From positions 1,054,001 to 1,118,000 of the forward strand of contig NZ_CAKLPY010000001.1 in assembly GCF_923079645.1 (NCBI RefSeq): a stretch of 64,000 bases of DNA. Reading direction: 5' to 3'. Positions 52,750-62,914 of this stretch are shown piece by piece (the first letter of the stretch is position 1; each line of letters opens with the position of its first letter). The stretch is from Emticicia aquatica (GTDB taxonomy: Bacteria; Bacteroidota; Bacteroidia; Cytophagales; Spirosomataceae). Made by a program: the position numbers and the translations under genes. The notes below the pieces were generated by a model. That model worked only from the letters and a program-made list of their open reading frames with translations. It ran no database searches and had not been told where the DNA came from.

Positions 52750-53949
52750 TTAAACAAAAAACTTTCGTCGTACTACATCTAAAACAGCAGCTATAAACTT
52801 TGTTTTTTTTGTTGAATACATGATTTTGATTTCTTCCAAAAGTGTAGTATCTCCATCCAAAAATTTAAAAATCTGTGAGGGTGAATTTTTGTTGTACAAG
52901 TCGGCAAAAACTTCGGCTGCTGGTAAACGTTTTTGCTCTAAAACATTCAAAAAAACGCTTGAATAGAACAAAAAACGTTTTTTAAACCAAGTTTCTTTTA
53001 TAATTGGTGAACCAGTTTTTTCTAAATGAGCAACAATTTGCTTTAGTCTTCTTTGAGTATTCTGAAAGGTGTACCCTGTGGCTGGATTGGTGTACCCGCC
53101 AGCAGTACCTATTCTTATAATATGTTTACTAGGAAACTCGTTTGTGCTTTCATCACTCATCGGAATAATGCCAAATTCTTCTTCAAGAATCTGATAATGA
53201 GTCAATTGTATTTTTTCTAATATATATTTTTTTATTTCAGAATCGTATTCTTCGGTTGTCAAAAGAGATTCATTAAACAAAGTATATTCAATTAAAGCGG
53301 TATGTTCATCAAATGGTAAAACATATATAAAACGACAATCATTTTGCTGCTCAATCCCAAAATTCATCATGTCTGGTAGGGCAGGGTTGAAAATCGGTTT
53401 TTCACTTCTAATGACGAATCCTTTGAAATGTTGAAGTAAATTATGGTTGTTTTTGATGTTAAGTTTAAGCTTGTAAGTGCTATCAAAAATGAAGTTAGCT
53501 CGTATTTTTTTACCTGCTTTGGTTGTAACAAAAGCGTCGTTTTTATTTTCTTGAATGGCTGCTACCGAATCTTTTAGCCATTCAATGTTGCCAGTTTTTT
53601 TTAGCTCGCCTATAACAAAATTATAGAAATCAATTCCACGAAGGAGTTTATAATAATAATCGCCAATATCTAAAATTTGCGAATTATTTTTGGTATCGCA
53701 AAATTTAACTGAAGACCATTTTTTATAAAGAATTTGTTCGAAAGTATTGTCTCCAACTTCCCAAAATGCCCAAGTTCGGTCGTTTATATTTTTTTCTTGT
53801 GGTTCAATTATCAGAATAGATTTATTTGATATCCGACTCATTTTCAAGTAATAAGCCAACGAAAGTCCTGCCATTCCGCCACCGCAAATGATATAATCAT
53901 AAACGCCTTCGGTTTCTTCAAAATGAACATCTGTATTATTTTTTGTCAT
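52750..53949 (-). CDS. crtY: Lycopene beta-cyclase CrtY-like
   Basis: The 399-residue protein has the FAD/NAD motif DYIICGGGMAGLSLAYYL, the DRTWAFWE signature, and the GTAGGYTNPATGYTF loop of lycopene cyclases. It closes the ends of lycopene to beta rings in carotenoid synthesis at the membrane. No other crt genes are adjacent. It is convergent with the Lrp gene and lies downstream of lipA. Confidence 0.88.
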   Translation of the reverse strand: MTKNNTDVHFEETEGVYDYIICGGGMAGLSLAYYLKMSRISNKSILIIEPQEKNINDRTWAFWEVGDNTFEQILYKKWSSVKFCDTKNNSQILDIGDYYYKLLRGIDFYNFVIGELKKTGNIEWLKDSVAAIQENKNDAFVTTKAGKKIRANFIFDSTYKLKLNIKNNHNLLQHFKGFVIRSEKPIFNPALPDMMNFGIEQQNDCRFIYVLPFDEHTALIEYTLFNESLLTTEEYDSEIKKYILEKIQLTHYQILEEEFGIIPMSDESTNEFPSKHIIRIGTAGGYTNPATGYTFQNTQRRLKQIVAHLEKTGSPIIKETWFKKRFLFYSSVFLNVLEQKRLPAAEVFADLYNKNSPSQIFKFLDGDTTLLEEIKIMYSTKKTKFIAAVLDVVRRKFFV

Positions 53950-53976
53950 GAAAAATTCATGTTTTATTTAAATAAA

Positions 53977-54852
53977 TTAAACATGAACATGTCTTTCAGC
54001 GTGGTAACTCGAACGAACCAAAGGCCCAGATTCTACATATTTTAGACCACGTTTTAAACCTTCTTCACGATACATTGCAAATGTATCAGGGTGAATAAAG
54101 TCAATTACTTCGTGGTGCATTTTGGTTGGTTGAAGGTATTGTCCAAGTGTTAGGATATCCAAACCATTTTCCGCTAAATCATCAATTGCTTTGAAAACTT
54201 CGTCTTGAGTTTCGCCCAAACCAAGCATAATACCTGATTTTGTACGTTGACCATATTCTTTCGTACGACGGATTTGTTCTAAACTTCGGGCATATTTTGC
54301 TTGCGGACGAACATTTCTGTACAAACGTTCGACGGTTTCCATGTTATGAGAAACAACCTCTTGTCCTGCTGAAATCATGCGATAAAGAGCTTCCCAATTA
54401 CTTTTTGTATCTGGAATTAGAGTTTCAATAGTAGTTTTGGGTGAAGATTCCTTAACCGCTTTTACCGTCTGGTACCAAATTTCTGCACCTTTATCTTTCA
54501 ATTCATCTCGATTTACAGAGGTAATTACGGCATGTTTCACTTGCATTAAAAGAATCGCTTCTGCTACACGACGAGGTTCATCGGTGTCATATTCGTTTGG
54601 ACGACCTGTTGCAACGGCACAAAATGTACAACTACGGGTACAAACATTCCCCAAAATCATGAAAGTAGCTGTTCCTTCTCCCCAGCATTCTCCCATATTT
54701 GGGCAGTTCCCAGATTGGCAAATCGTGTGAAGTTTATATTCATCCACTAAACCACGTACTTTTTTGAAGTTTTCGCCAATTGGCAATTTTACTCTCAACC
54801 AATCAGGGCGACGAGTACGTTGTTCGTTACTTACAACGGGCAATTCTATCAT
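53977..54852 (-). CDS. lipA: Lipoyl synthase
   Basis: The 291-residue radical-SAM enzyme has both iron-sulfur clusters: C45, C50, C56 (auxiliary cluster) and C71, C75, C78 (radical SAM CxxxCxxC). The [21 protein letters not shown] region is diagnostic. It inserts two sulfurs into octanoyl groups on lipoyl domains. The C-terminal [12 protein letters not shown] is typical. No lipB is adjacent. Confidence 0.95.
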   Translation of the reverse strand: MIELPVVSNEQRTRRPDWLRVKLPIGENFKKVRGLVDEYKLHTICQSGNCPNMGECWGEGTATFMILGNVCTRSCTFCAVATGRPNEYDTDEPRRVAEAILLMQVKHAVITSVNRDELKDKGAEIWYQTVKAVKESSPKTTIETLIPDTKSNWEALYRMISAGQEVVSHNMETVERLYRNVRPQAKYARSLEQIRRTKEYGQRTKSGIMLGLGETQDEVFKAIDDLAENGLDILTLGQYLQPTKMHHEVIDFIHPDTFAMYREEGLKRGLKYVESGPLVRSSYHAERHVHV

Positions 54853-54940
54853 TATTGACTTTAATTAAGCAGATTTTGAGATTAATTTATTGATTTCTAT
54901 GAATCAACGCTTTCTACCACAAAGGTACAGATTTATGTTT

Positions 54941-55711
54941 TTAACGAAGTTGTTTTTTTTGTTTTCTATTTCCAAAATATACAGTTAAAAAGCCTGAGGT
55001 ATAAAAATTTGAATTTTTGGTTAATTGACTTGACATAATTTCAGGTGTTTTGCTGAATAATTCAGCGGTTAAACCAATTTCAAAACCAGTCAAACTATTA
55101 CCAAAAGTATTCATATCAATGTTTGCTGCAACTTTAATATGAGCTCCTGGATTAAACTGAATACCTTTAAAAAACTCATTCATTATCCCAGCAGAACCTT
55201 GTATTCTGTTAAGTTCTTTATGAATATTTGGATCATATTGTACAATTTCAATAGCACCTCGCCCTGTGCGGTCATATTTTATATAATATGGTTTTTGTAA
55301 CCCAATTGAAGGACCTCCTGCTAAAATTAGACTAATTCCAATGCCATCTTCGCCATTTTTCTTGAAATAAACGATCTCTCGGCCATATTGAGGTCTCACA
55401 GAAAACAAGTAATTAGTTTTACCAAAGATAAAACGATTAGCGATGCTTGTTGGCTCTGATTTTTCTTTCGGATGTTTAATATTGACTGCTTCAATAGCAA
55501 TGTATCTGTGTAGTGGATGACCCTTAGTATTACCAATTGCACTTGAATGACGAACAACAAATCCGCCTAATAAGCCTGAGTTTGTATTAGTAGTTGCTCC
55601 GTAAGCAAGCATTTTATAATCTTCGCTTGTTTTTTTTGTCGGAGTTTTTTTTTGGGCAAAAGTACTTATTGAAGTCAGTACTAATAATATGCTAAATAAT
55701 TTTGAAATCAT
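54941..55711 (-). CDS. Putative outer-membrane protein, unknown
   Basis: The 256-residue protein has a signal peptide (LFSILLVLTSISTFAQ) and alternating aromatic/small-residue strands (YLFSVRPQYGREIVYFKKNGEDGIGISLILAGGPSIG), suggesting a small beta-barrel. The end (GFLTVYFGNRKQKK) resembles a barrel strand with an added basic tail. I do not recognise a named family. It stands alone between lipA and osmC. Confidence 0.6.
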   Translation of the reverse strand: MISKLFSILLVLTSISTFAQKKTPTKKTSEDYKMLAYGATTNTNSGLLGGFVVRHSSAIGNTKGHPLHRYIAIEAVNIKHPKEKSEPTSIANRFIFGKTNYLFSVRPQYGREIVYFKKNGEDGIGISLILAGGPSIGLQKPYYIKYDRTGRGAIEIVQYDPNIHKELNRIQGSAGIMNEFFKGIQFNPGAHIKVAANIDMNTFGNSLTGFEIGLTAELFSKTPEIMSSQLTKNSNFYTSGFLTVYFGNRKQKKQLR

Positions 55712-55874
55712 TATTTTCGTCGAAGTTTACAATATAAATATAAACGTATTTTTTTAGAAAAACATCTTAAAATTAACGAAATTAATTAAACTTATGTTTT
55801 TAGTTTTTGAAAAATACTAGTTTTTAACTTATTTTGAATAGTTTATTAACAAAATAATATTAACAATTTTAGAA

Positions 55875-56288
55875 ATGCCTACTTCAAAAATAGTTTATCT
55901 TGGCGATTTACGTACTCAAGCCACACATTTGCAATCAAATGAAACAATTATTACCGATGCCCCTGTTGATAATAATGGAAAAGGAGAAGCTTTTTCTCCA
56001 ACTGATTTAGCAGCAACGTCACTTGGTAGTTGTGCAATGACAATTATGGGAATCGTAGCAAAACGTGAAGGGCTTGATTTATCAGGAACTACCATCGAAA
56101 TTACAAAAATTATGTCGGGTGAAGCTCCTCGTAGAATTGCTAAAATTGAAGTAAATTTCACAATGAAAACTTCTGAGATTTTGACTGATGAAGTCAAAGC
56201 AAAATACGTAAGAGCAGCACTTACTTGTCCAGTATCATTGAGTTTACATCCTGATATTGAACAAGTTTTTAATTTTGAGTGGTTGTAA
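55875..56288 (+). CDS. OsmC-family peroxide reductase
   Basis: The 137-residue protein has the OsmC/Ohr fold with both reactive cysteines: the first in LAATSLGSCAMTIMG and the second in ALTCPVSLSLHP. Such proteins reduce organic hydroperoxides with thiols. The neighbouring YtxJ gene hints at bacillithiol as low-molecular thiol. A strong shared terminator lies between the two genes. Confidence 0.88.
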   Translation: MPTSKIVYLGDLRTQATHLQSNETIITDAPVDNNGKGEAFSPTDLAATSLGSCAMTIMGIVAKREGLDLSGTTIEITKIMSGEAPRRIAKIEVNFTMKTSEILTDEVKAKYVRAALTCPVSLSLHPDIEQVFNFEWL

Positions 56289-56295
56289 TTTTATA

Positions 56296-56344
56296 AAAGG
56301 CTTTAATAATGAATTTTTTAAATAAATTCATTATTAAAGCCTTT
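56296..56344. terminator. Bidirectional terminator between osmC and ytxJ
   Basis: A perfect 21-bp stem (56296-56316 with 56324-56344) and 7-nt loop lies between convergent genes. Confidence 0.85.
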
Positions 56345-56345
56345 A

Positions 56346-56681
56346 CTACAAATTCTCAATTATTTCGTCAAATCTAATATCAAAGTGTGAAGCATCATAA
56401 ATTGATTTTCCATTTTTGATTATTAAAACTTGTGGAGATTCGTGTTCGACATCAAATTCTTCGGCAATTTTATTAGAAATAGGTCTTAGTTTTAGTAAGT
56501 CTAAGTAATAAGGTTTTAAGCCTTTTGCATTTTCATCTTTCCAAGCACGTTCTAATCTTGATAAAGCTGTTGCACTTATTGAGCAGGTTGTACTATGCTT
56601 TAATATCATAACTGCTTGGTTATGAGATTCTTTCTTTATTTCTTCTAATTGTACTTCGCTAGTGAGGTTATTCCAATTCAT
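56346..56681 (-). CDS. ytxJ: Bacillithiol-system protein YtxJ (monothiol thioredoxin-like)
   Basis: The 111-residue protein matches the YtxJ/DUF2847 family: MILKHSTTCSISATALSRLERAW with the single active cysteine, and HESPQVLIIKNG with the cis-proline region. It is proposed to work as a bacilliredoxin. Its presence suggests bacillithiol as a cell thiol, which is relevant to the persulfide substrates of the sulfur island. Confidence 0.88.
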   Translation of the reverse strand: MNWNNLTSEVQLEEIKKESHNQAVMILKHSTTCSISATALSRLERAWKDENAKGLKPYYLDLLKLRPISNKIAEEFDVEHESPQVLIIKNGKSIYDASHFDIRFDEIIENL

Positions 56682-57554
56682 CTAAAATATCTTATTTGTT
56701 TCAGCTAAAACGTGCCAAAAGATTGAAAAGTTTCTTTTGGTTGATTTGGTTATTTCATCAAAAATATTTTTTATAGTTTCCAATATTTTTTGAAAGTGAA
56801 TTAAATTCTTGATGTTGAACAATACTTTAACATAATTTTTAATGAATTGTTCAAAAGATTCTTGCTGATTTAGCGAATTATTGTCTTGATTGAGAGCAAT
56901 ACCAACGGCAATCATAAAATAAACAAATGCACTAAGAGAATATTGAATGATATAAAGAGAAAGAATAGAATTTTCGTAAATAAAAAAATTGTAACAGTAT
57001 AAAACATCTTTCAAAAAGATTAAGCTGACACCAAGTGCTACCCAAACGTAACTTTTACCTTTTACACGTCTAAATAATCCGTGAGAGATTAAAATCATTT
57101 CTTGAACAGCATAAAATATCAATAAAAAGTATAAAGCGTCAGGAATTACTGGAATGAGAACGGTTCCAAAGAAGATAAAAATAATTGTTATTGGAATGAG
57201 TAGTTTGGGTAAATCTTGCAATTTGTCAGAGTAGATTCGTGTACCTTCTTTTCTAAAAACAACAATTAGTATCATGTGCATCACAATGGTCATTGTTATT
57301 TGTAATACTTCTCCTATTTGTCCACCAAGAAGAATGAGAGAATCAGAAAAGGAACCTACGAGGTAGGTTAAGTACATGGCAATGTCTATTGAAGTAGTTC
57401 TCCAATGTCGTTTGAAACCGTACCAAATACCAATCATAGGCAGAACAAAAATATGTCCGATAGATACCAATAGTGCAATGCTATTGAAAAGACCAAAACC
57501 TGTCAATCCAATGAGCAAGACTACTAGTAATGCTATTAGCCTATTTATATTCAT
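56682..57554 (-). CDS. Multi-pass membrane protein, unknown
   Basis: The 290-residue protein has about seven to eight hydrophobic segments in the first 215 residues and a soluble basic C-terminal tail. No catalytic motif is clear. It ends directly before the ytxJ start, so the two are probably co-transcribed. No function can be assigned. Confidence 0.6.
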   Translation of the reverse strand: MNINRLIALLVVLLIGLTGFGLFNSIALLVSIGHIFVLPMIGIWYGFKRHWRTTSIDIAMYLTYLVGSFSDSLILLGGQIGEVLQITMTIVMHMILIVVFRKEGTRIYSDKLQDLPKLLIPITIIFIFFGTVLIPVIPDALYFLLIFYAVQEMILISHGLFRRVKGKSYVWVALGVSLIFLKDVLYCYNFFIYENSILSLYIIQYSLSAFVYFMIAVGIALNQDNNSLNQQESFEQFIKNYVKVLFNIKNLIHFQKILETIKNIFDEITKSTKRNFSIFWHVLAETNKIF

Positions 57555-57725
57555 TTATAAGAAAACAATTATAGAAATGGGTTATTAAATACAAATATTG
57601 GAAAAAAAAATGTAAAATTATATTTATCTGTTTTTTTTAATTTAAAATATTTTAAAAATGGCATTGTTTTTGACAAAACCCTAATAAGTTATTGTCCCCA
57701 ATCCATTTTTTTTATTAAAATAGTT

Positions 57726-59000
57726 ATGAAACATTTGTCTAAACAGTTACAATTTGTAAACGACGTTTATAATCATGCAACAGATATTGGAATAATTAGG
57801 TTAAAGGCAAGGAAAGATGAGGAATCTAACAGAGTTATACACATAAATGATAACCCACTTGTTAATTTTGCTACTAATAATTTTTTGGGTTTTGAAAATG
57901 ACCCACGAGTAAAAGAAGCTGCCATTGAAGGAATCAATCGTTATGGCTTATTTACTTCGGTGTCGAGAACCTACTTTTCATATGAACATTATCTTGAATT
58001 AGAAGAAAAATTAGAAAAAATATTTGACTTACCTGTTTTCCTAGCTAACAATACTTCCCAAGGTCATTTTTCGTATTTACCACTAATAATTGGCAAAAAT
58101 GATGCAATTATAACTGATCAATTTTTACACGCAAGCGTTCAAGTTGTGGTACAATATCTTAAAGGTGGTGGCGTGTACAATGAAATGATTCGACATAATC
58201 AGATGGACGCTCTTGAAGCTAGAATCAAAGTTTTGAGTGAAAGTTATGACAGAATCTGGTATTTTGCTGATAGTGTTTATTCGATGCATGGTGATATGGC
58301 CCCAATGAAAGACATTGAATCTTTATTGAATACTTATGACAAATTTCATGCGTATATAGATGATGCTCACGGCATGAGCTGGATTGGCAAAAATGGTAAA
58401 GGGTTTTGTTTGCATCATTTACCAAAACATGAAAAACTCTACGCAATATGTTCTTTGAATAAAGGTTTTGGAGCTACCAGTGCAGCATTAGTTTTTCCAA
58501 ATCAACAAGTAAAGGATTTGGTTCATAATTGTGGATTTCCTGTTATTTTTTCCTCACCAACCATGCATGCTGGCGTAACAGCAGCATCGAAAATTGCAGA
58601 TATTCATTTATCAGTCGAAATTTACGAAAAGCAAATTATGCTAGGTGAACGAATAGAATATTTCAACCGAAGAGCCAAAGAATTAAATCTACCACTTGCT
58701 AATTTCTTGCATACACCAATTTTTTATTTAGGTTTAGGAAGTTTAGAAGAAGTATTCCGCTTTTCAAAGCATTTACAGAGCAAAGGCTTTATAATGAGTG
58801 TCGCTTCAGCTCCAAGTGTGCCTCTCAATCAATCTGGTTTAAGATTTATTTTAGGGCTACATCAAACAATTCAAGATATTGAAAATTTGGTATGTACTGT
58901 TGCTCAATTTATGGAAGATTTGGAGAAATCAGGCCAATTTAACCGAGAAATAGTATTGAAAGCCTTCCGAAAGGGCGAGAAAAAAAGAGACATAGTTTAG
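57726..59000 (+). CDS. Alpha-oxoamine synthase-family PLP enzyme
   Basis: The 424-residue protein has the fold-type I PLP layout of 8-amino-7-oxononanoate and serine palmitoyltransferases: FATNNFLGFENDPRV, IDDAHGMSWIGKNGKG with D212/H215, and the Schiff-base lysine K246 in SLNKGFG. The usual TxxK(A/S)FG is varied. The product could be a biotin precursor, a sphingoid base, or the cysteate-based sulfonolipid precursor known from Bacteroidota. It stands alone, so the substrate is open. A terminator follows. Confidence 0.75.
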   Translation: MKHLSKQLQFVNDVYNHATDIGIIRLKARKDEESNRVIHINDNPLVNFATNNFLGFENDPRVKEAAIEGINRYGLFTSVSRTYFSYEHYLELEEKLEKIFDLPVFLANNTSQGHFSYLPLIIGKNDAIITDQFLHASVQVVVQYLKGGGVYNEMIRHNQMDALEARIKVLSESYDRIWYFADSVYSMHGDMAPMKDIESLLNTYDKFHAYIDDAHGMSWIGKNGKGFCLHHLPKHEKLYAICSLNKGFGATSAALVFPNQQVKDLVHNCGFPVIFSSPTMHAGVTAASKIADIHLSVEIYEKQIMLGERIEYFNRRAKELNLPLANFLHTPIFYLGLGSLEEVFRFSKHLQSKGFIMSVASAPSVPLNQSGLRFILGLHQTIQDIENLVCTVAQFMEDLEKSGQFNREIVLKAFRKGEKKRDIV

Positions 59001-59020
59001 TATATTTCATCGAAAGAATC

Positions 59021-59046
59021 AAGCGTTTGTTAATTAACAAACGCTT
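59021..59046 (+). terminator. Terminator of the alpha-oxoamine synthase gene
   Basis: A 26-bp perfect palindrome (59021-59046) followed by a T-run. Confidence 0.85.
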
Positions 59047-59173
59047 TTTTTGTGTTTTTTCAAGAAAGATTCGTGAAATTTGTACAATTTTGTTACCTTT
59101 ATTGTCGAATTCCGACAAAGTTAGTTTTCCACCAACCACCCTAAGATAAACCAAAGTAACTCCGAAATCATTA

Positions 59174-60658
59174 ATGAGCCTTAATACCGATAATATCCGC
59201 CTTGTATTCGGACTAAAACTTAAACAACTTCGACTAGATAAAGCAATGTCCCTCACCGAACTTGCACAAAAATCTGGTCTTTCTATGTCATATATTAATG
59301 AAATTGAAAAAGGCAAAAAATACCCAAAATCTGATAAAATAGTAGCATTGGCAGAAGCAATGGGTGTTGATTATGACACCTTAGTCTCGTTGAAACTAAA
59401 CAAAAAATTAGAGCCAATTTCAGAATTACTTCGCTCAAATTTCCTAACAGAATTACCTTTTGAGATTTTCGGTATTTCGCCCGCCGATTTACTAGAATTA
59501 TTGTCTGACGCACCCACAAAACTTAGTGCATTTATTAGTACGATTATCGAAATTGGTCGTAGCTATAATATGTCAGTTGAGCAGTTTTATTTTGCAGTTT
59601 TGAGGTCATATCAAGAAATGCACGATAATTATTTCCCTGAAATTGAAATTGAAGTAGATAAGTTTTTAGCCGAACACAAAATTTCTGCTGAGCAACAAAT
59701 TGACGAATACTTTTTGTCAAACTTACTAACCGATAAATACGGTTTTACCATTAAGTATTTTGACGAAGAGGATTATCCTGATATTGTTAATATTCGTTCT
59801 GTTTTTTTACCAAAAAATAATACACTTTTAATCAATAAACGAATTACTTCCGACCAAAGAGCCTTTACACTTGGCCGTGAGTTGGGTTTTTTGTTTATGA
59901 AAATTAAAGATAGGCCTTATACTTCTTCTTGGGTTGAAGTAAAATCGTTCGATTCGGTACTCAATAATTTTAATGCTTCGTATTTTGCAGGAGCGATTTT
60001 AATTAGAAAAGAGAAATTGATTGAGAAATTAGAAAAGTTATTCAATCAAGAAACATGGAACAATAAAACGCTGATTGAACTTGCAGATTACTTTCAAGCC
60101 ACACCCGAAACACTTTATCACAGAATTAGTAATGTTTTACCAAAATATTTTGGGATTGACGGAATATTTTTCTTGCGATTTGAGTCGGCTTCAGGGCATA
60201 AAGAGTACCACTTAACAAAGGAAATGCACCTCGCAAAAAAGCATACACCTCACGAAACTCAAAAAGAACATTATTGTCGTCGTTGGATTTCGCTAAATAT
60301 TTTAGATGATGTATCAAATTTGCAGCAAAATGCGAAATACAAAGTGCCATTGGTTGGCGTACAAATTTCAAATTATATTGATTCCGAAAACCAATATTTT
60401 GTAATGTCAATGGCTCGACCATTAAACATTATTTCACATATCAATGTAAGTGTGACTATGGGATTTGAGCTAAATGATAACCTTAGAAATAAGTTTAAAT
60501 TTTTGGCTGACCCCGCAATTCCAGTGCGTGAAGTAAATCAAACTTGTGAGCGTTGTAGTTTATTTGATTGTAAAGAAAGGGTTGCCGCTCCAATTATTTT
60601 ACAGAAAAAAAGACAAATGGATAATATGAAAATGGCTCTAAAATCAATGGGAGCGTAG
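59174..60658 (+). CDS. XRE-family ScfR-like regulator
   Basis: The 494-residue protein has an N-terminal XRE helix-turn-helix (MSLTELAQKSGLSMSYINEI), a central region resembling ImmA/IrrE but with the metal motif lost (TLGRELGFL), and a C-terminal DUF2083/ScfRs domain with the cysteine motif CERCSLFDCKERVAAP. Relatives control short-chain fatty-acid or propionate metabolism. It is a single gene with its own start and no regulated enzyme adjacent. Confidence 0.85.
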   Translation: MSLNTDNIRLVFGLKLKQLRLDKAMSLTELAQKSGLSMSYINEIEKGKKYPKSDKIVALAEAMGVDYDTLVSLKLNKKLEPISELLRSNFLTELPFEIFGISPADLLELLSDAPTKLSAFISTIIEIGRSYNMSVEQFYFAVLRSYQEMHDNYFPEIEIEVDKFLAEHKISAEQQIDEYFLSNLLTDKYGFTIKYFDEEDYPDIVNIRSVFLPKNNTLLINKRITSDQRAFTLGRELGFLFMKIKDRPYTSSWVEVKSFDSVLNNFNASYFAGAILIRKEKLIEKLEKLFNQETWNNKTLIELADYFQATPETLYHRISNVLPKYFGIDGIFFLRFESASGHKEYHLTKEMHLAKKHTPHETQKEHYCRRWISLNILDDVSNLQQNAKYKVPLVGVQISNYIDSENQYFVMSMARPLNIISHINVSVTMGFELNDNLRNKFKFLADPAIPVREVNQTCERCSLFDCKERVAAPIILQKKRQMDNMKMALKSMGA

Positions 60659-60775
60659 TTTGTTTAATTTATATTCATTTAATTTTTTCCTTTTTTTGAA
60701 AAAAACAAGGTATTATATACTAAATTTCATTATTTTAAAGTTTAATAACGAAACCATACATTTCACGACCTAAAT

Positions 60776-61450
60776 ATGTTACAAACAATTTTGCTCCAAG
60801 TTGATTCAACCGCTACTGCGGCAAATGCACAATCAATCAATTATTTAAGCTTACTTCTTAAAGGAGGTATTGTTGTTTATCCAATTTTATTTTTGTTGTT
60901 TGTAGCCATATTTTTTATTCTCGAACGCTATTTGTTTATAAAAAATGCTTCAAATATTGATTTTGGATTTCTGAGATCTTTAAAAGACAATATTCTTCGT
61001 GGAGACTTACGAACAGCAACTACATTGTGTAAAAGTACTAATTTACCCATTGCTCGAATATTGGAAAAAGGTATTACACGTATAGGTCGCCCTGTAAAAG
61101 ATATAGAAAGTGCCATGGAGATTCAGGCAAACTTAGAGGTTTCTAAAATGGAAAAAAACATGGGTTATCTTGGGCTTATCGCTGGGGTTGCTCCGATTTT
61201 GGGTTTTATTGGTACAATTTTAGGAATTATCCGTATTTTTTATGACATCGGTACAACGGGTAATTTTACAATTGAAATTATTGCCAATGGTCTTTATGAA
61301 AAAATGATTTCGTCTTGTTCAGGTCTTGTAGTTGGCTTGGTTGCTTATATTGGTTATCATAGTATAAATATGATGATTGACAAATTTGGTATTCATTTAC
61401 AAGCAACTGTCATGGATTTTCTTGATACATTGAACGAGCCAGTAAGATAG
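60776..61450 (+). CDS. exbB: MotA/TolQ/ExbB proton channel protein
   Basis: The 224-residue protein has three membrane segments (first at about 30-50, then two near 128-150 and 170-195) and the ExbB/TolQ signature LGLIAGVAPILGFIGTILGIIRIF. With ExbD it forms the proton-driven motor that energises TonB-dependent outer-membrane transport. The ExbD gene follows after 88 bp; no tonB is adjacent. Confidence 0.9.
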   Translation: MLQTILLQVDSTATAANAQSINYLSLLLKGGIVVYPILFLLFVAIFFILERYLFIKNASNIDFGFLRSLKDNILRGDLRTATTLCKSTNLPIARILEKGITRIGRPVKDIESAMEIQANLEVSKMEKNMGYLGLIAGVAPILGFIGTILGIIRIFYDIGTTGNFTIEIIANGLYEKMISSCSGLVVGLVAYIGYHSINMMIDKFGIHLQATVMDFLDTLNEPVR

Positions 61451-61538
61451 TAAGCACATCAATTAATTTGTCATTAAATATTTTTACAAATAGCAAATAA
61501 CTACATGTTTTTGCGAAATAAGAGATAAAATTTTTATA

Positions 61539-61940
61539 ATGAAACTCAAAAGACAAAGAAGATTTGAAGCTGAGGTATCAACATCATCATTGAACGATAT
61601 CATGTTCTTTTTGCTGTTGTTTTTCCTAATTATATCGACATTAGGCAATCCGAATGTAATAAAATTATTATTACCAAAGTCTTCAAAATCTACACATGAC
61701 GTAAGCAAACAGCCTATTTCATTAACGATAACTAAAGATAAAGTATATTATATTAATTCTACACCAATACCATTTCCGCAACTGGAAGAAAGACTATTAG
61801 CGGCAGTTCAAGGAATGGAAGAACCAACAGTCGTGCTTAGAGCCGAAAGTTCGTTGACAGTTCAAGATTTAGTAGATGCGATGTCATTAGGTGCAAAACT
61901 TAAAATTAGAATGGTTTTGGCAACCGAATTGAATAAATAA
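61539..61940 (+). CDS. exbD: ExbD/TolR-family protein
   Basis: The 133-residue protein has one N-terminal membrane segment (DIMFFLLLFFLIIS) with the essential aspartate just before it, then a periplasmic domain (VVLRAESSLTVQDLVDAMSLGAKL). It partners ExbB in energising the outer membrane. It ends shortly before a bidirectional terminator. Confidence 0.9.
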   Translation: MKLKRQRRFEAEVSTSSLNDIMFFLLLFFLIISTLGNPNVIKLLLPKSSKSTHDVSKQPISLTITKDKVYYINSTPIPFPQLEERLLAAVQGMEEPTVVLRAESSLTVQDLVDAMSLGAKLKIRMVLATELNK

Positions 61941-61981
61941 ACAGATTATTGCGTTTGGAAAAGGTATGATTTTAAGTCAAC

Positions 61982-62022
61982 AAAAAAAGCTCAGGATTGA
62001 TTATCAACCCTGAGCTTTTTTT
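61982..62022. terminator. Bidirectional terminator
   Basis: A perfect 14-bp stem (61982-61995 with 62009-62022), with A-run and T-run at either side, lies between the convergent exbD and cvfB-like genes. Confidence 0.9.
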
Positions 62023-62046
62023 GTTTTTGAATAGCATTTCAAGAAA

Positions 62047-62877
62047 TTAATTCAAATAAATTCCATCGTCTTCTAGTCTAACTATTCTTTGGCGATATAA
62101 TGCTCCAATCGCTTTTTTGAAAGTTTTCTTACTCATCTCTAGTTGGTACATTACATAATTAGCATCGCTTTTATCGGTAATATCCAAAAAACCATTATTA
62201 GACTTTAGCTTATTCAGAATTCGTTCAGCGTTTGGTTCAATATTTTCATATCCTTGTTTTTGCAAACTTAAGTCGATTCTTTTATCTTCTCGGATATTCT
62301 TGATAAAGCCTTTTGTACGCGAACCAACTTTTACCCTTTGAAAAATTTCATTTTCATAAATCAAGCCTTTGTATTTATTATTGATTACTGCATTGAGACC
62401 CATGTCTGTTTCTTCAAAAATCAATAAATCAACTTCCTGTCCAATTTTTAAATCAATGTTTTCCTTTTCAAAATAACGGTTTACTTTACAAGAGGCAACT
62501 AAACGGTCGGTTTCATCATCTAAATATAAATAAACTGCGTACCATTTTCCCTCTTCCATTTTTTTATTTTGTTCACGAAAAGGAACAAATAAATCTTTTT
62601 CTAAACCCCAATCGAGGAATGCCCCAATGGCAGTTACTGCTTTTACTTGCAAACAAGCAAATTCGTTTAGTTGAATTTTTGGTTCAAGGTTAGTTGCAAT
62701 AATCCTGTCTTCCGAATCTTTGTAAATGAATACTTCAATATCATCGCCTACGATGGCATTTTCGGGGACATATTTTTTAGGTAAGAGAACATCATTTTCT
62801 TCGTCATCACCTAAGAACATTCCAACGCTTGTGCCTCGAAGTATTTTTAACGTATTTTTTACACCAAGATGAAGCAT
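62047..62877 (-). CDS. S1 RNA-binding domain protein, CvfB-like
   Basis: The 276-residue protein has several S1-type beta-barrel domains (CLQVKAVTAIGAFLDWGLEKDLFVPFREQ; KGLIYENEIFQRVKVGSRTKGFIKNIREDKRIDLSL) and a C-terminal winged helix (MSKKTFKKAIGALYRQRIVRLEDDGIYL), the CvfB arrangement. Members bind RNA and affect gene expression and virulence in other bacteria. It lies downstream of the aminotransferase gene on the same strand with a 37-bp gap. Confidence 0.87.
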   Translation of the reverse strand: MLHLGVKNTLKILRGTSVGMFLGDDEENDVLLPKKYVPENAIVGDDIEVFIYKDSEDRIIATNLEPKIQLNEFACLQVKAVTAIGAFLDWGLEKDLFVPFREQNKKMEEGKWYAVYLYLDDETDRLVASCKVNRYFEKENIDLKIGQEVDLLIFEETDMGLNAVINNKYKGLIYENEIFQRVKVGSRTKGFIKNIREDKRIDLSLQKQGYENIEPNAERILNKLKSNNGFLDITDKSDANYVMYQLEMSKKTFKKAIGALYRQRIVRLEDDGIYLN

Positions 62878-62914
62878 ATATTTATTTAATTAATTTGCAT
62901 TTTTCGACATCAAA

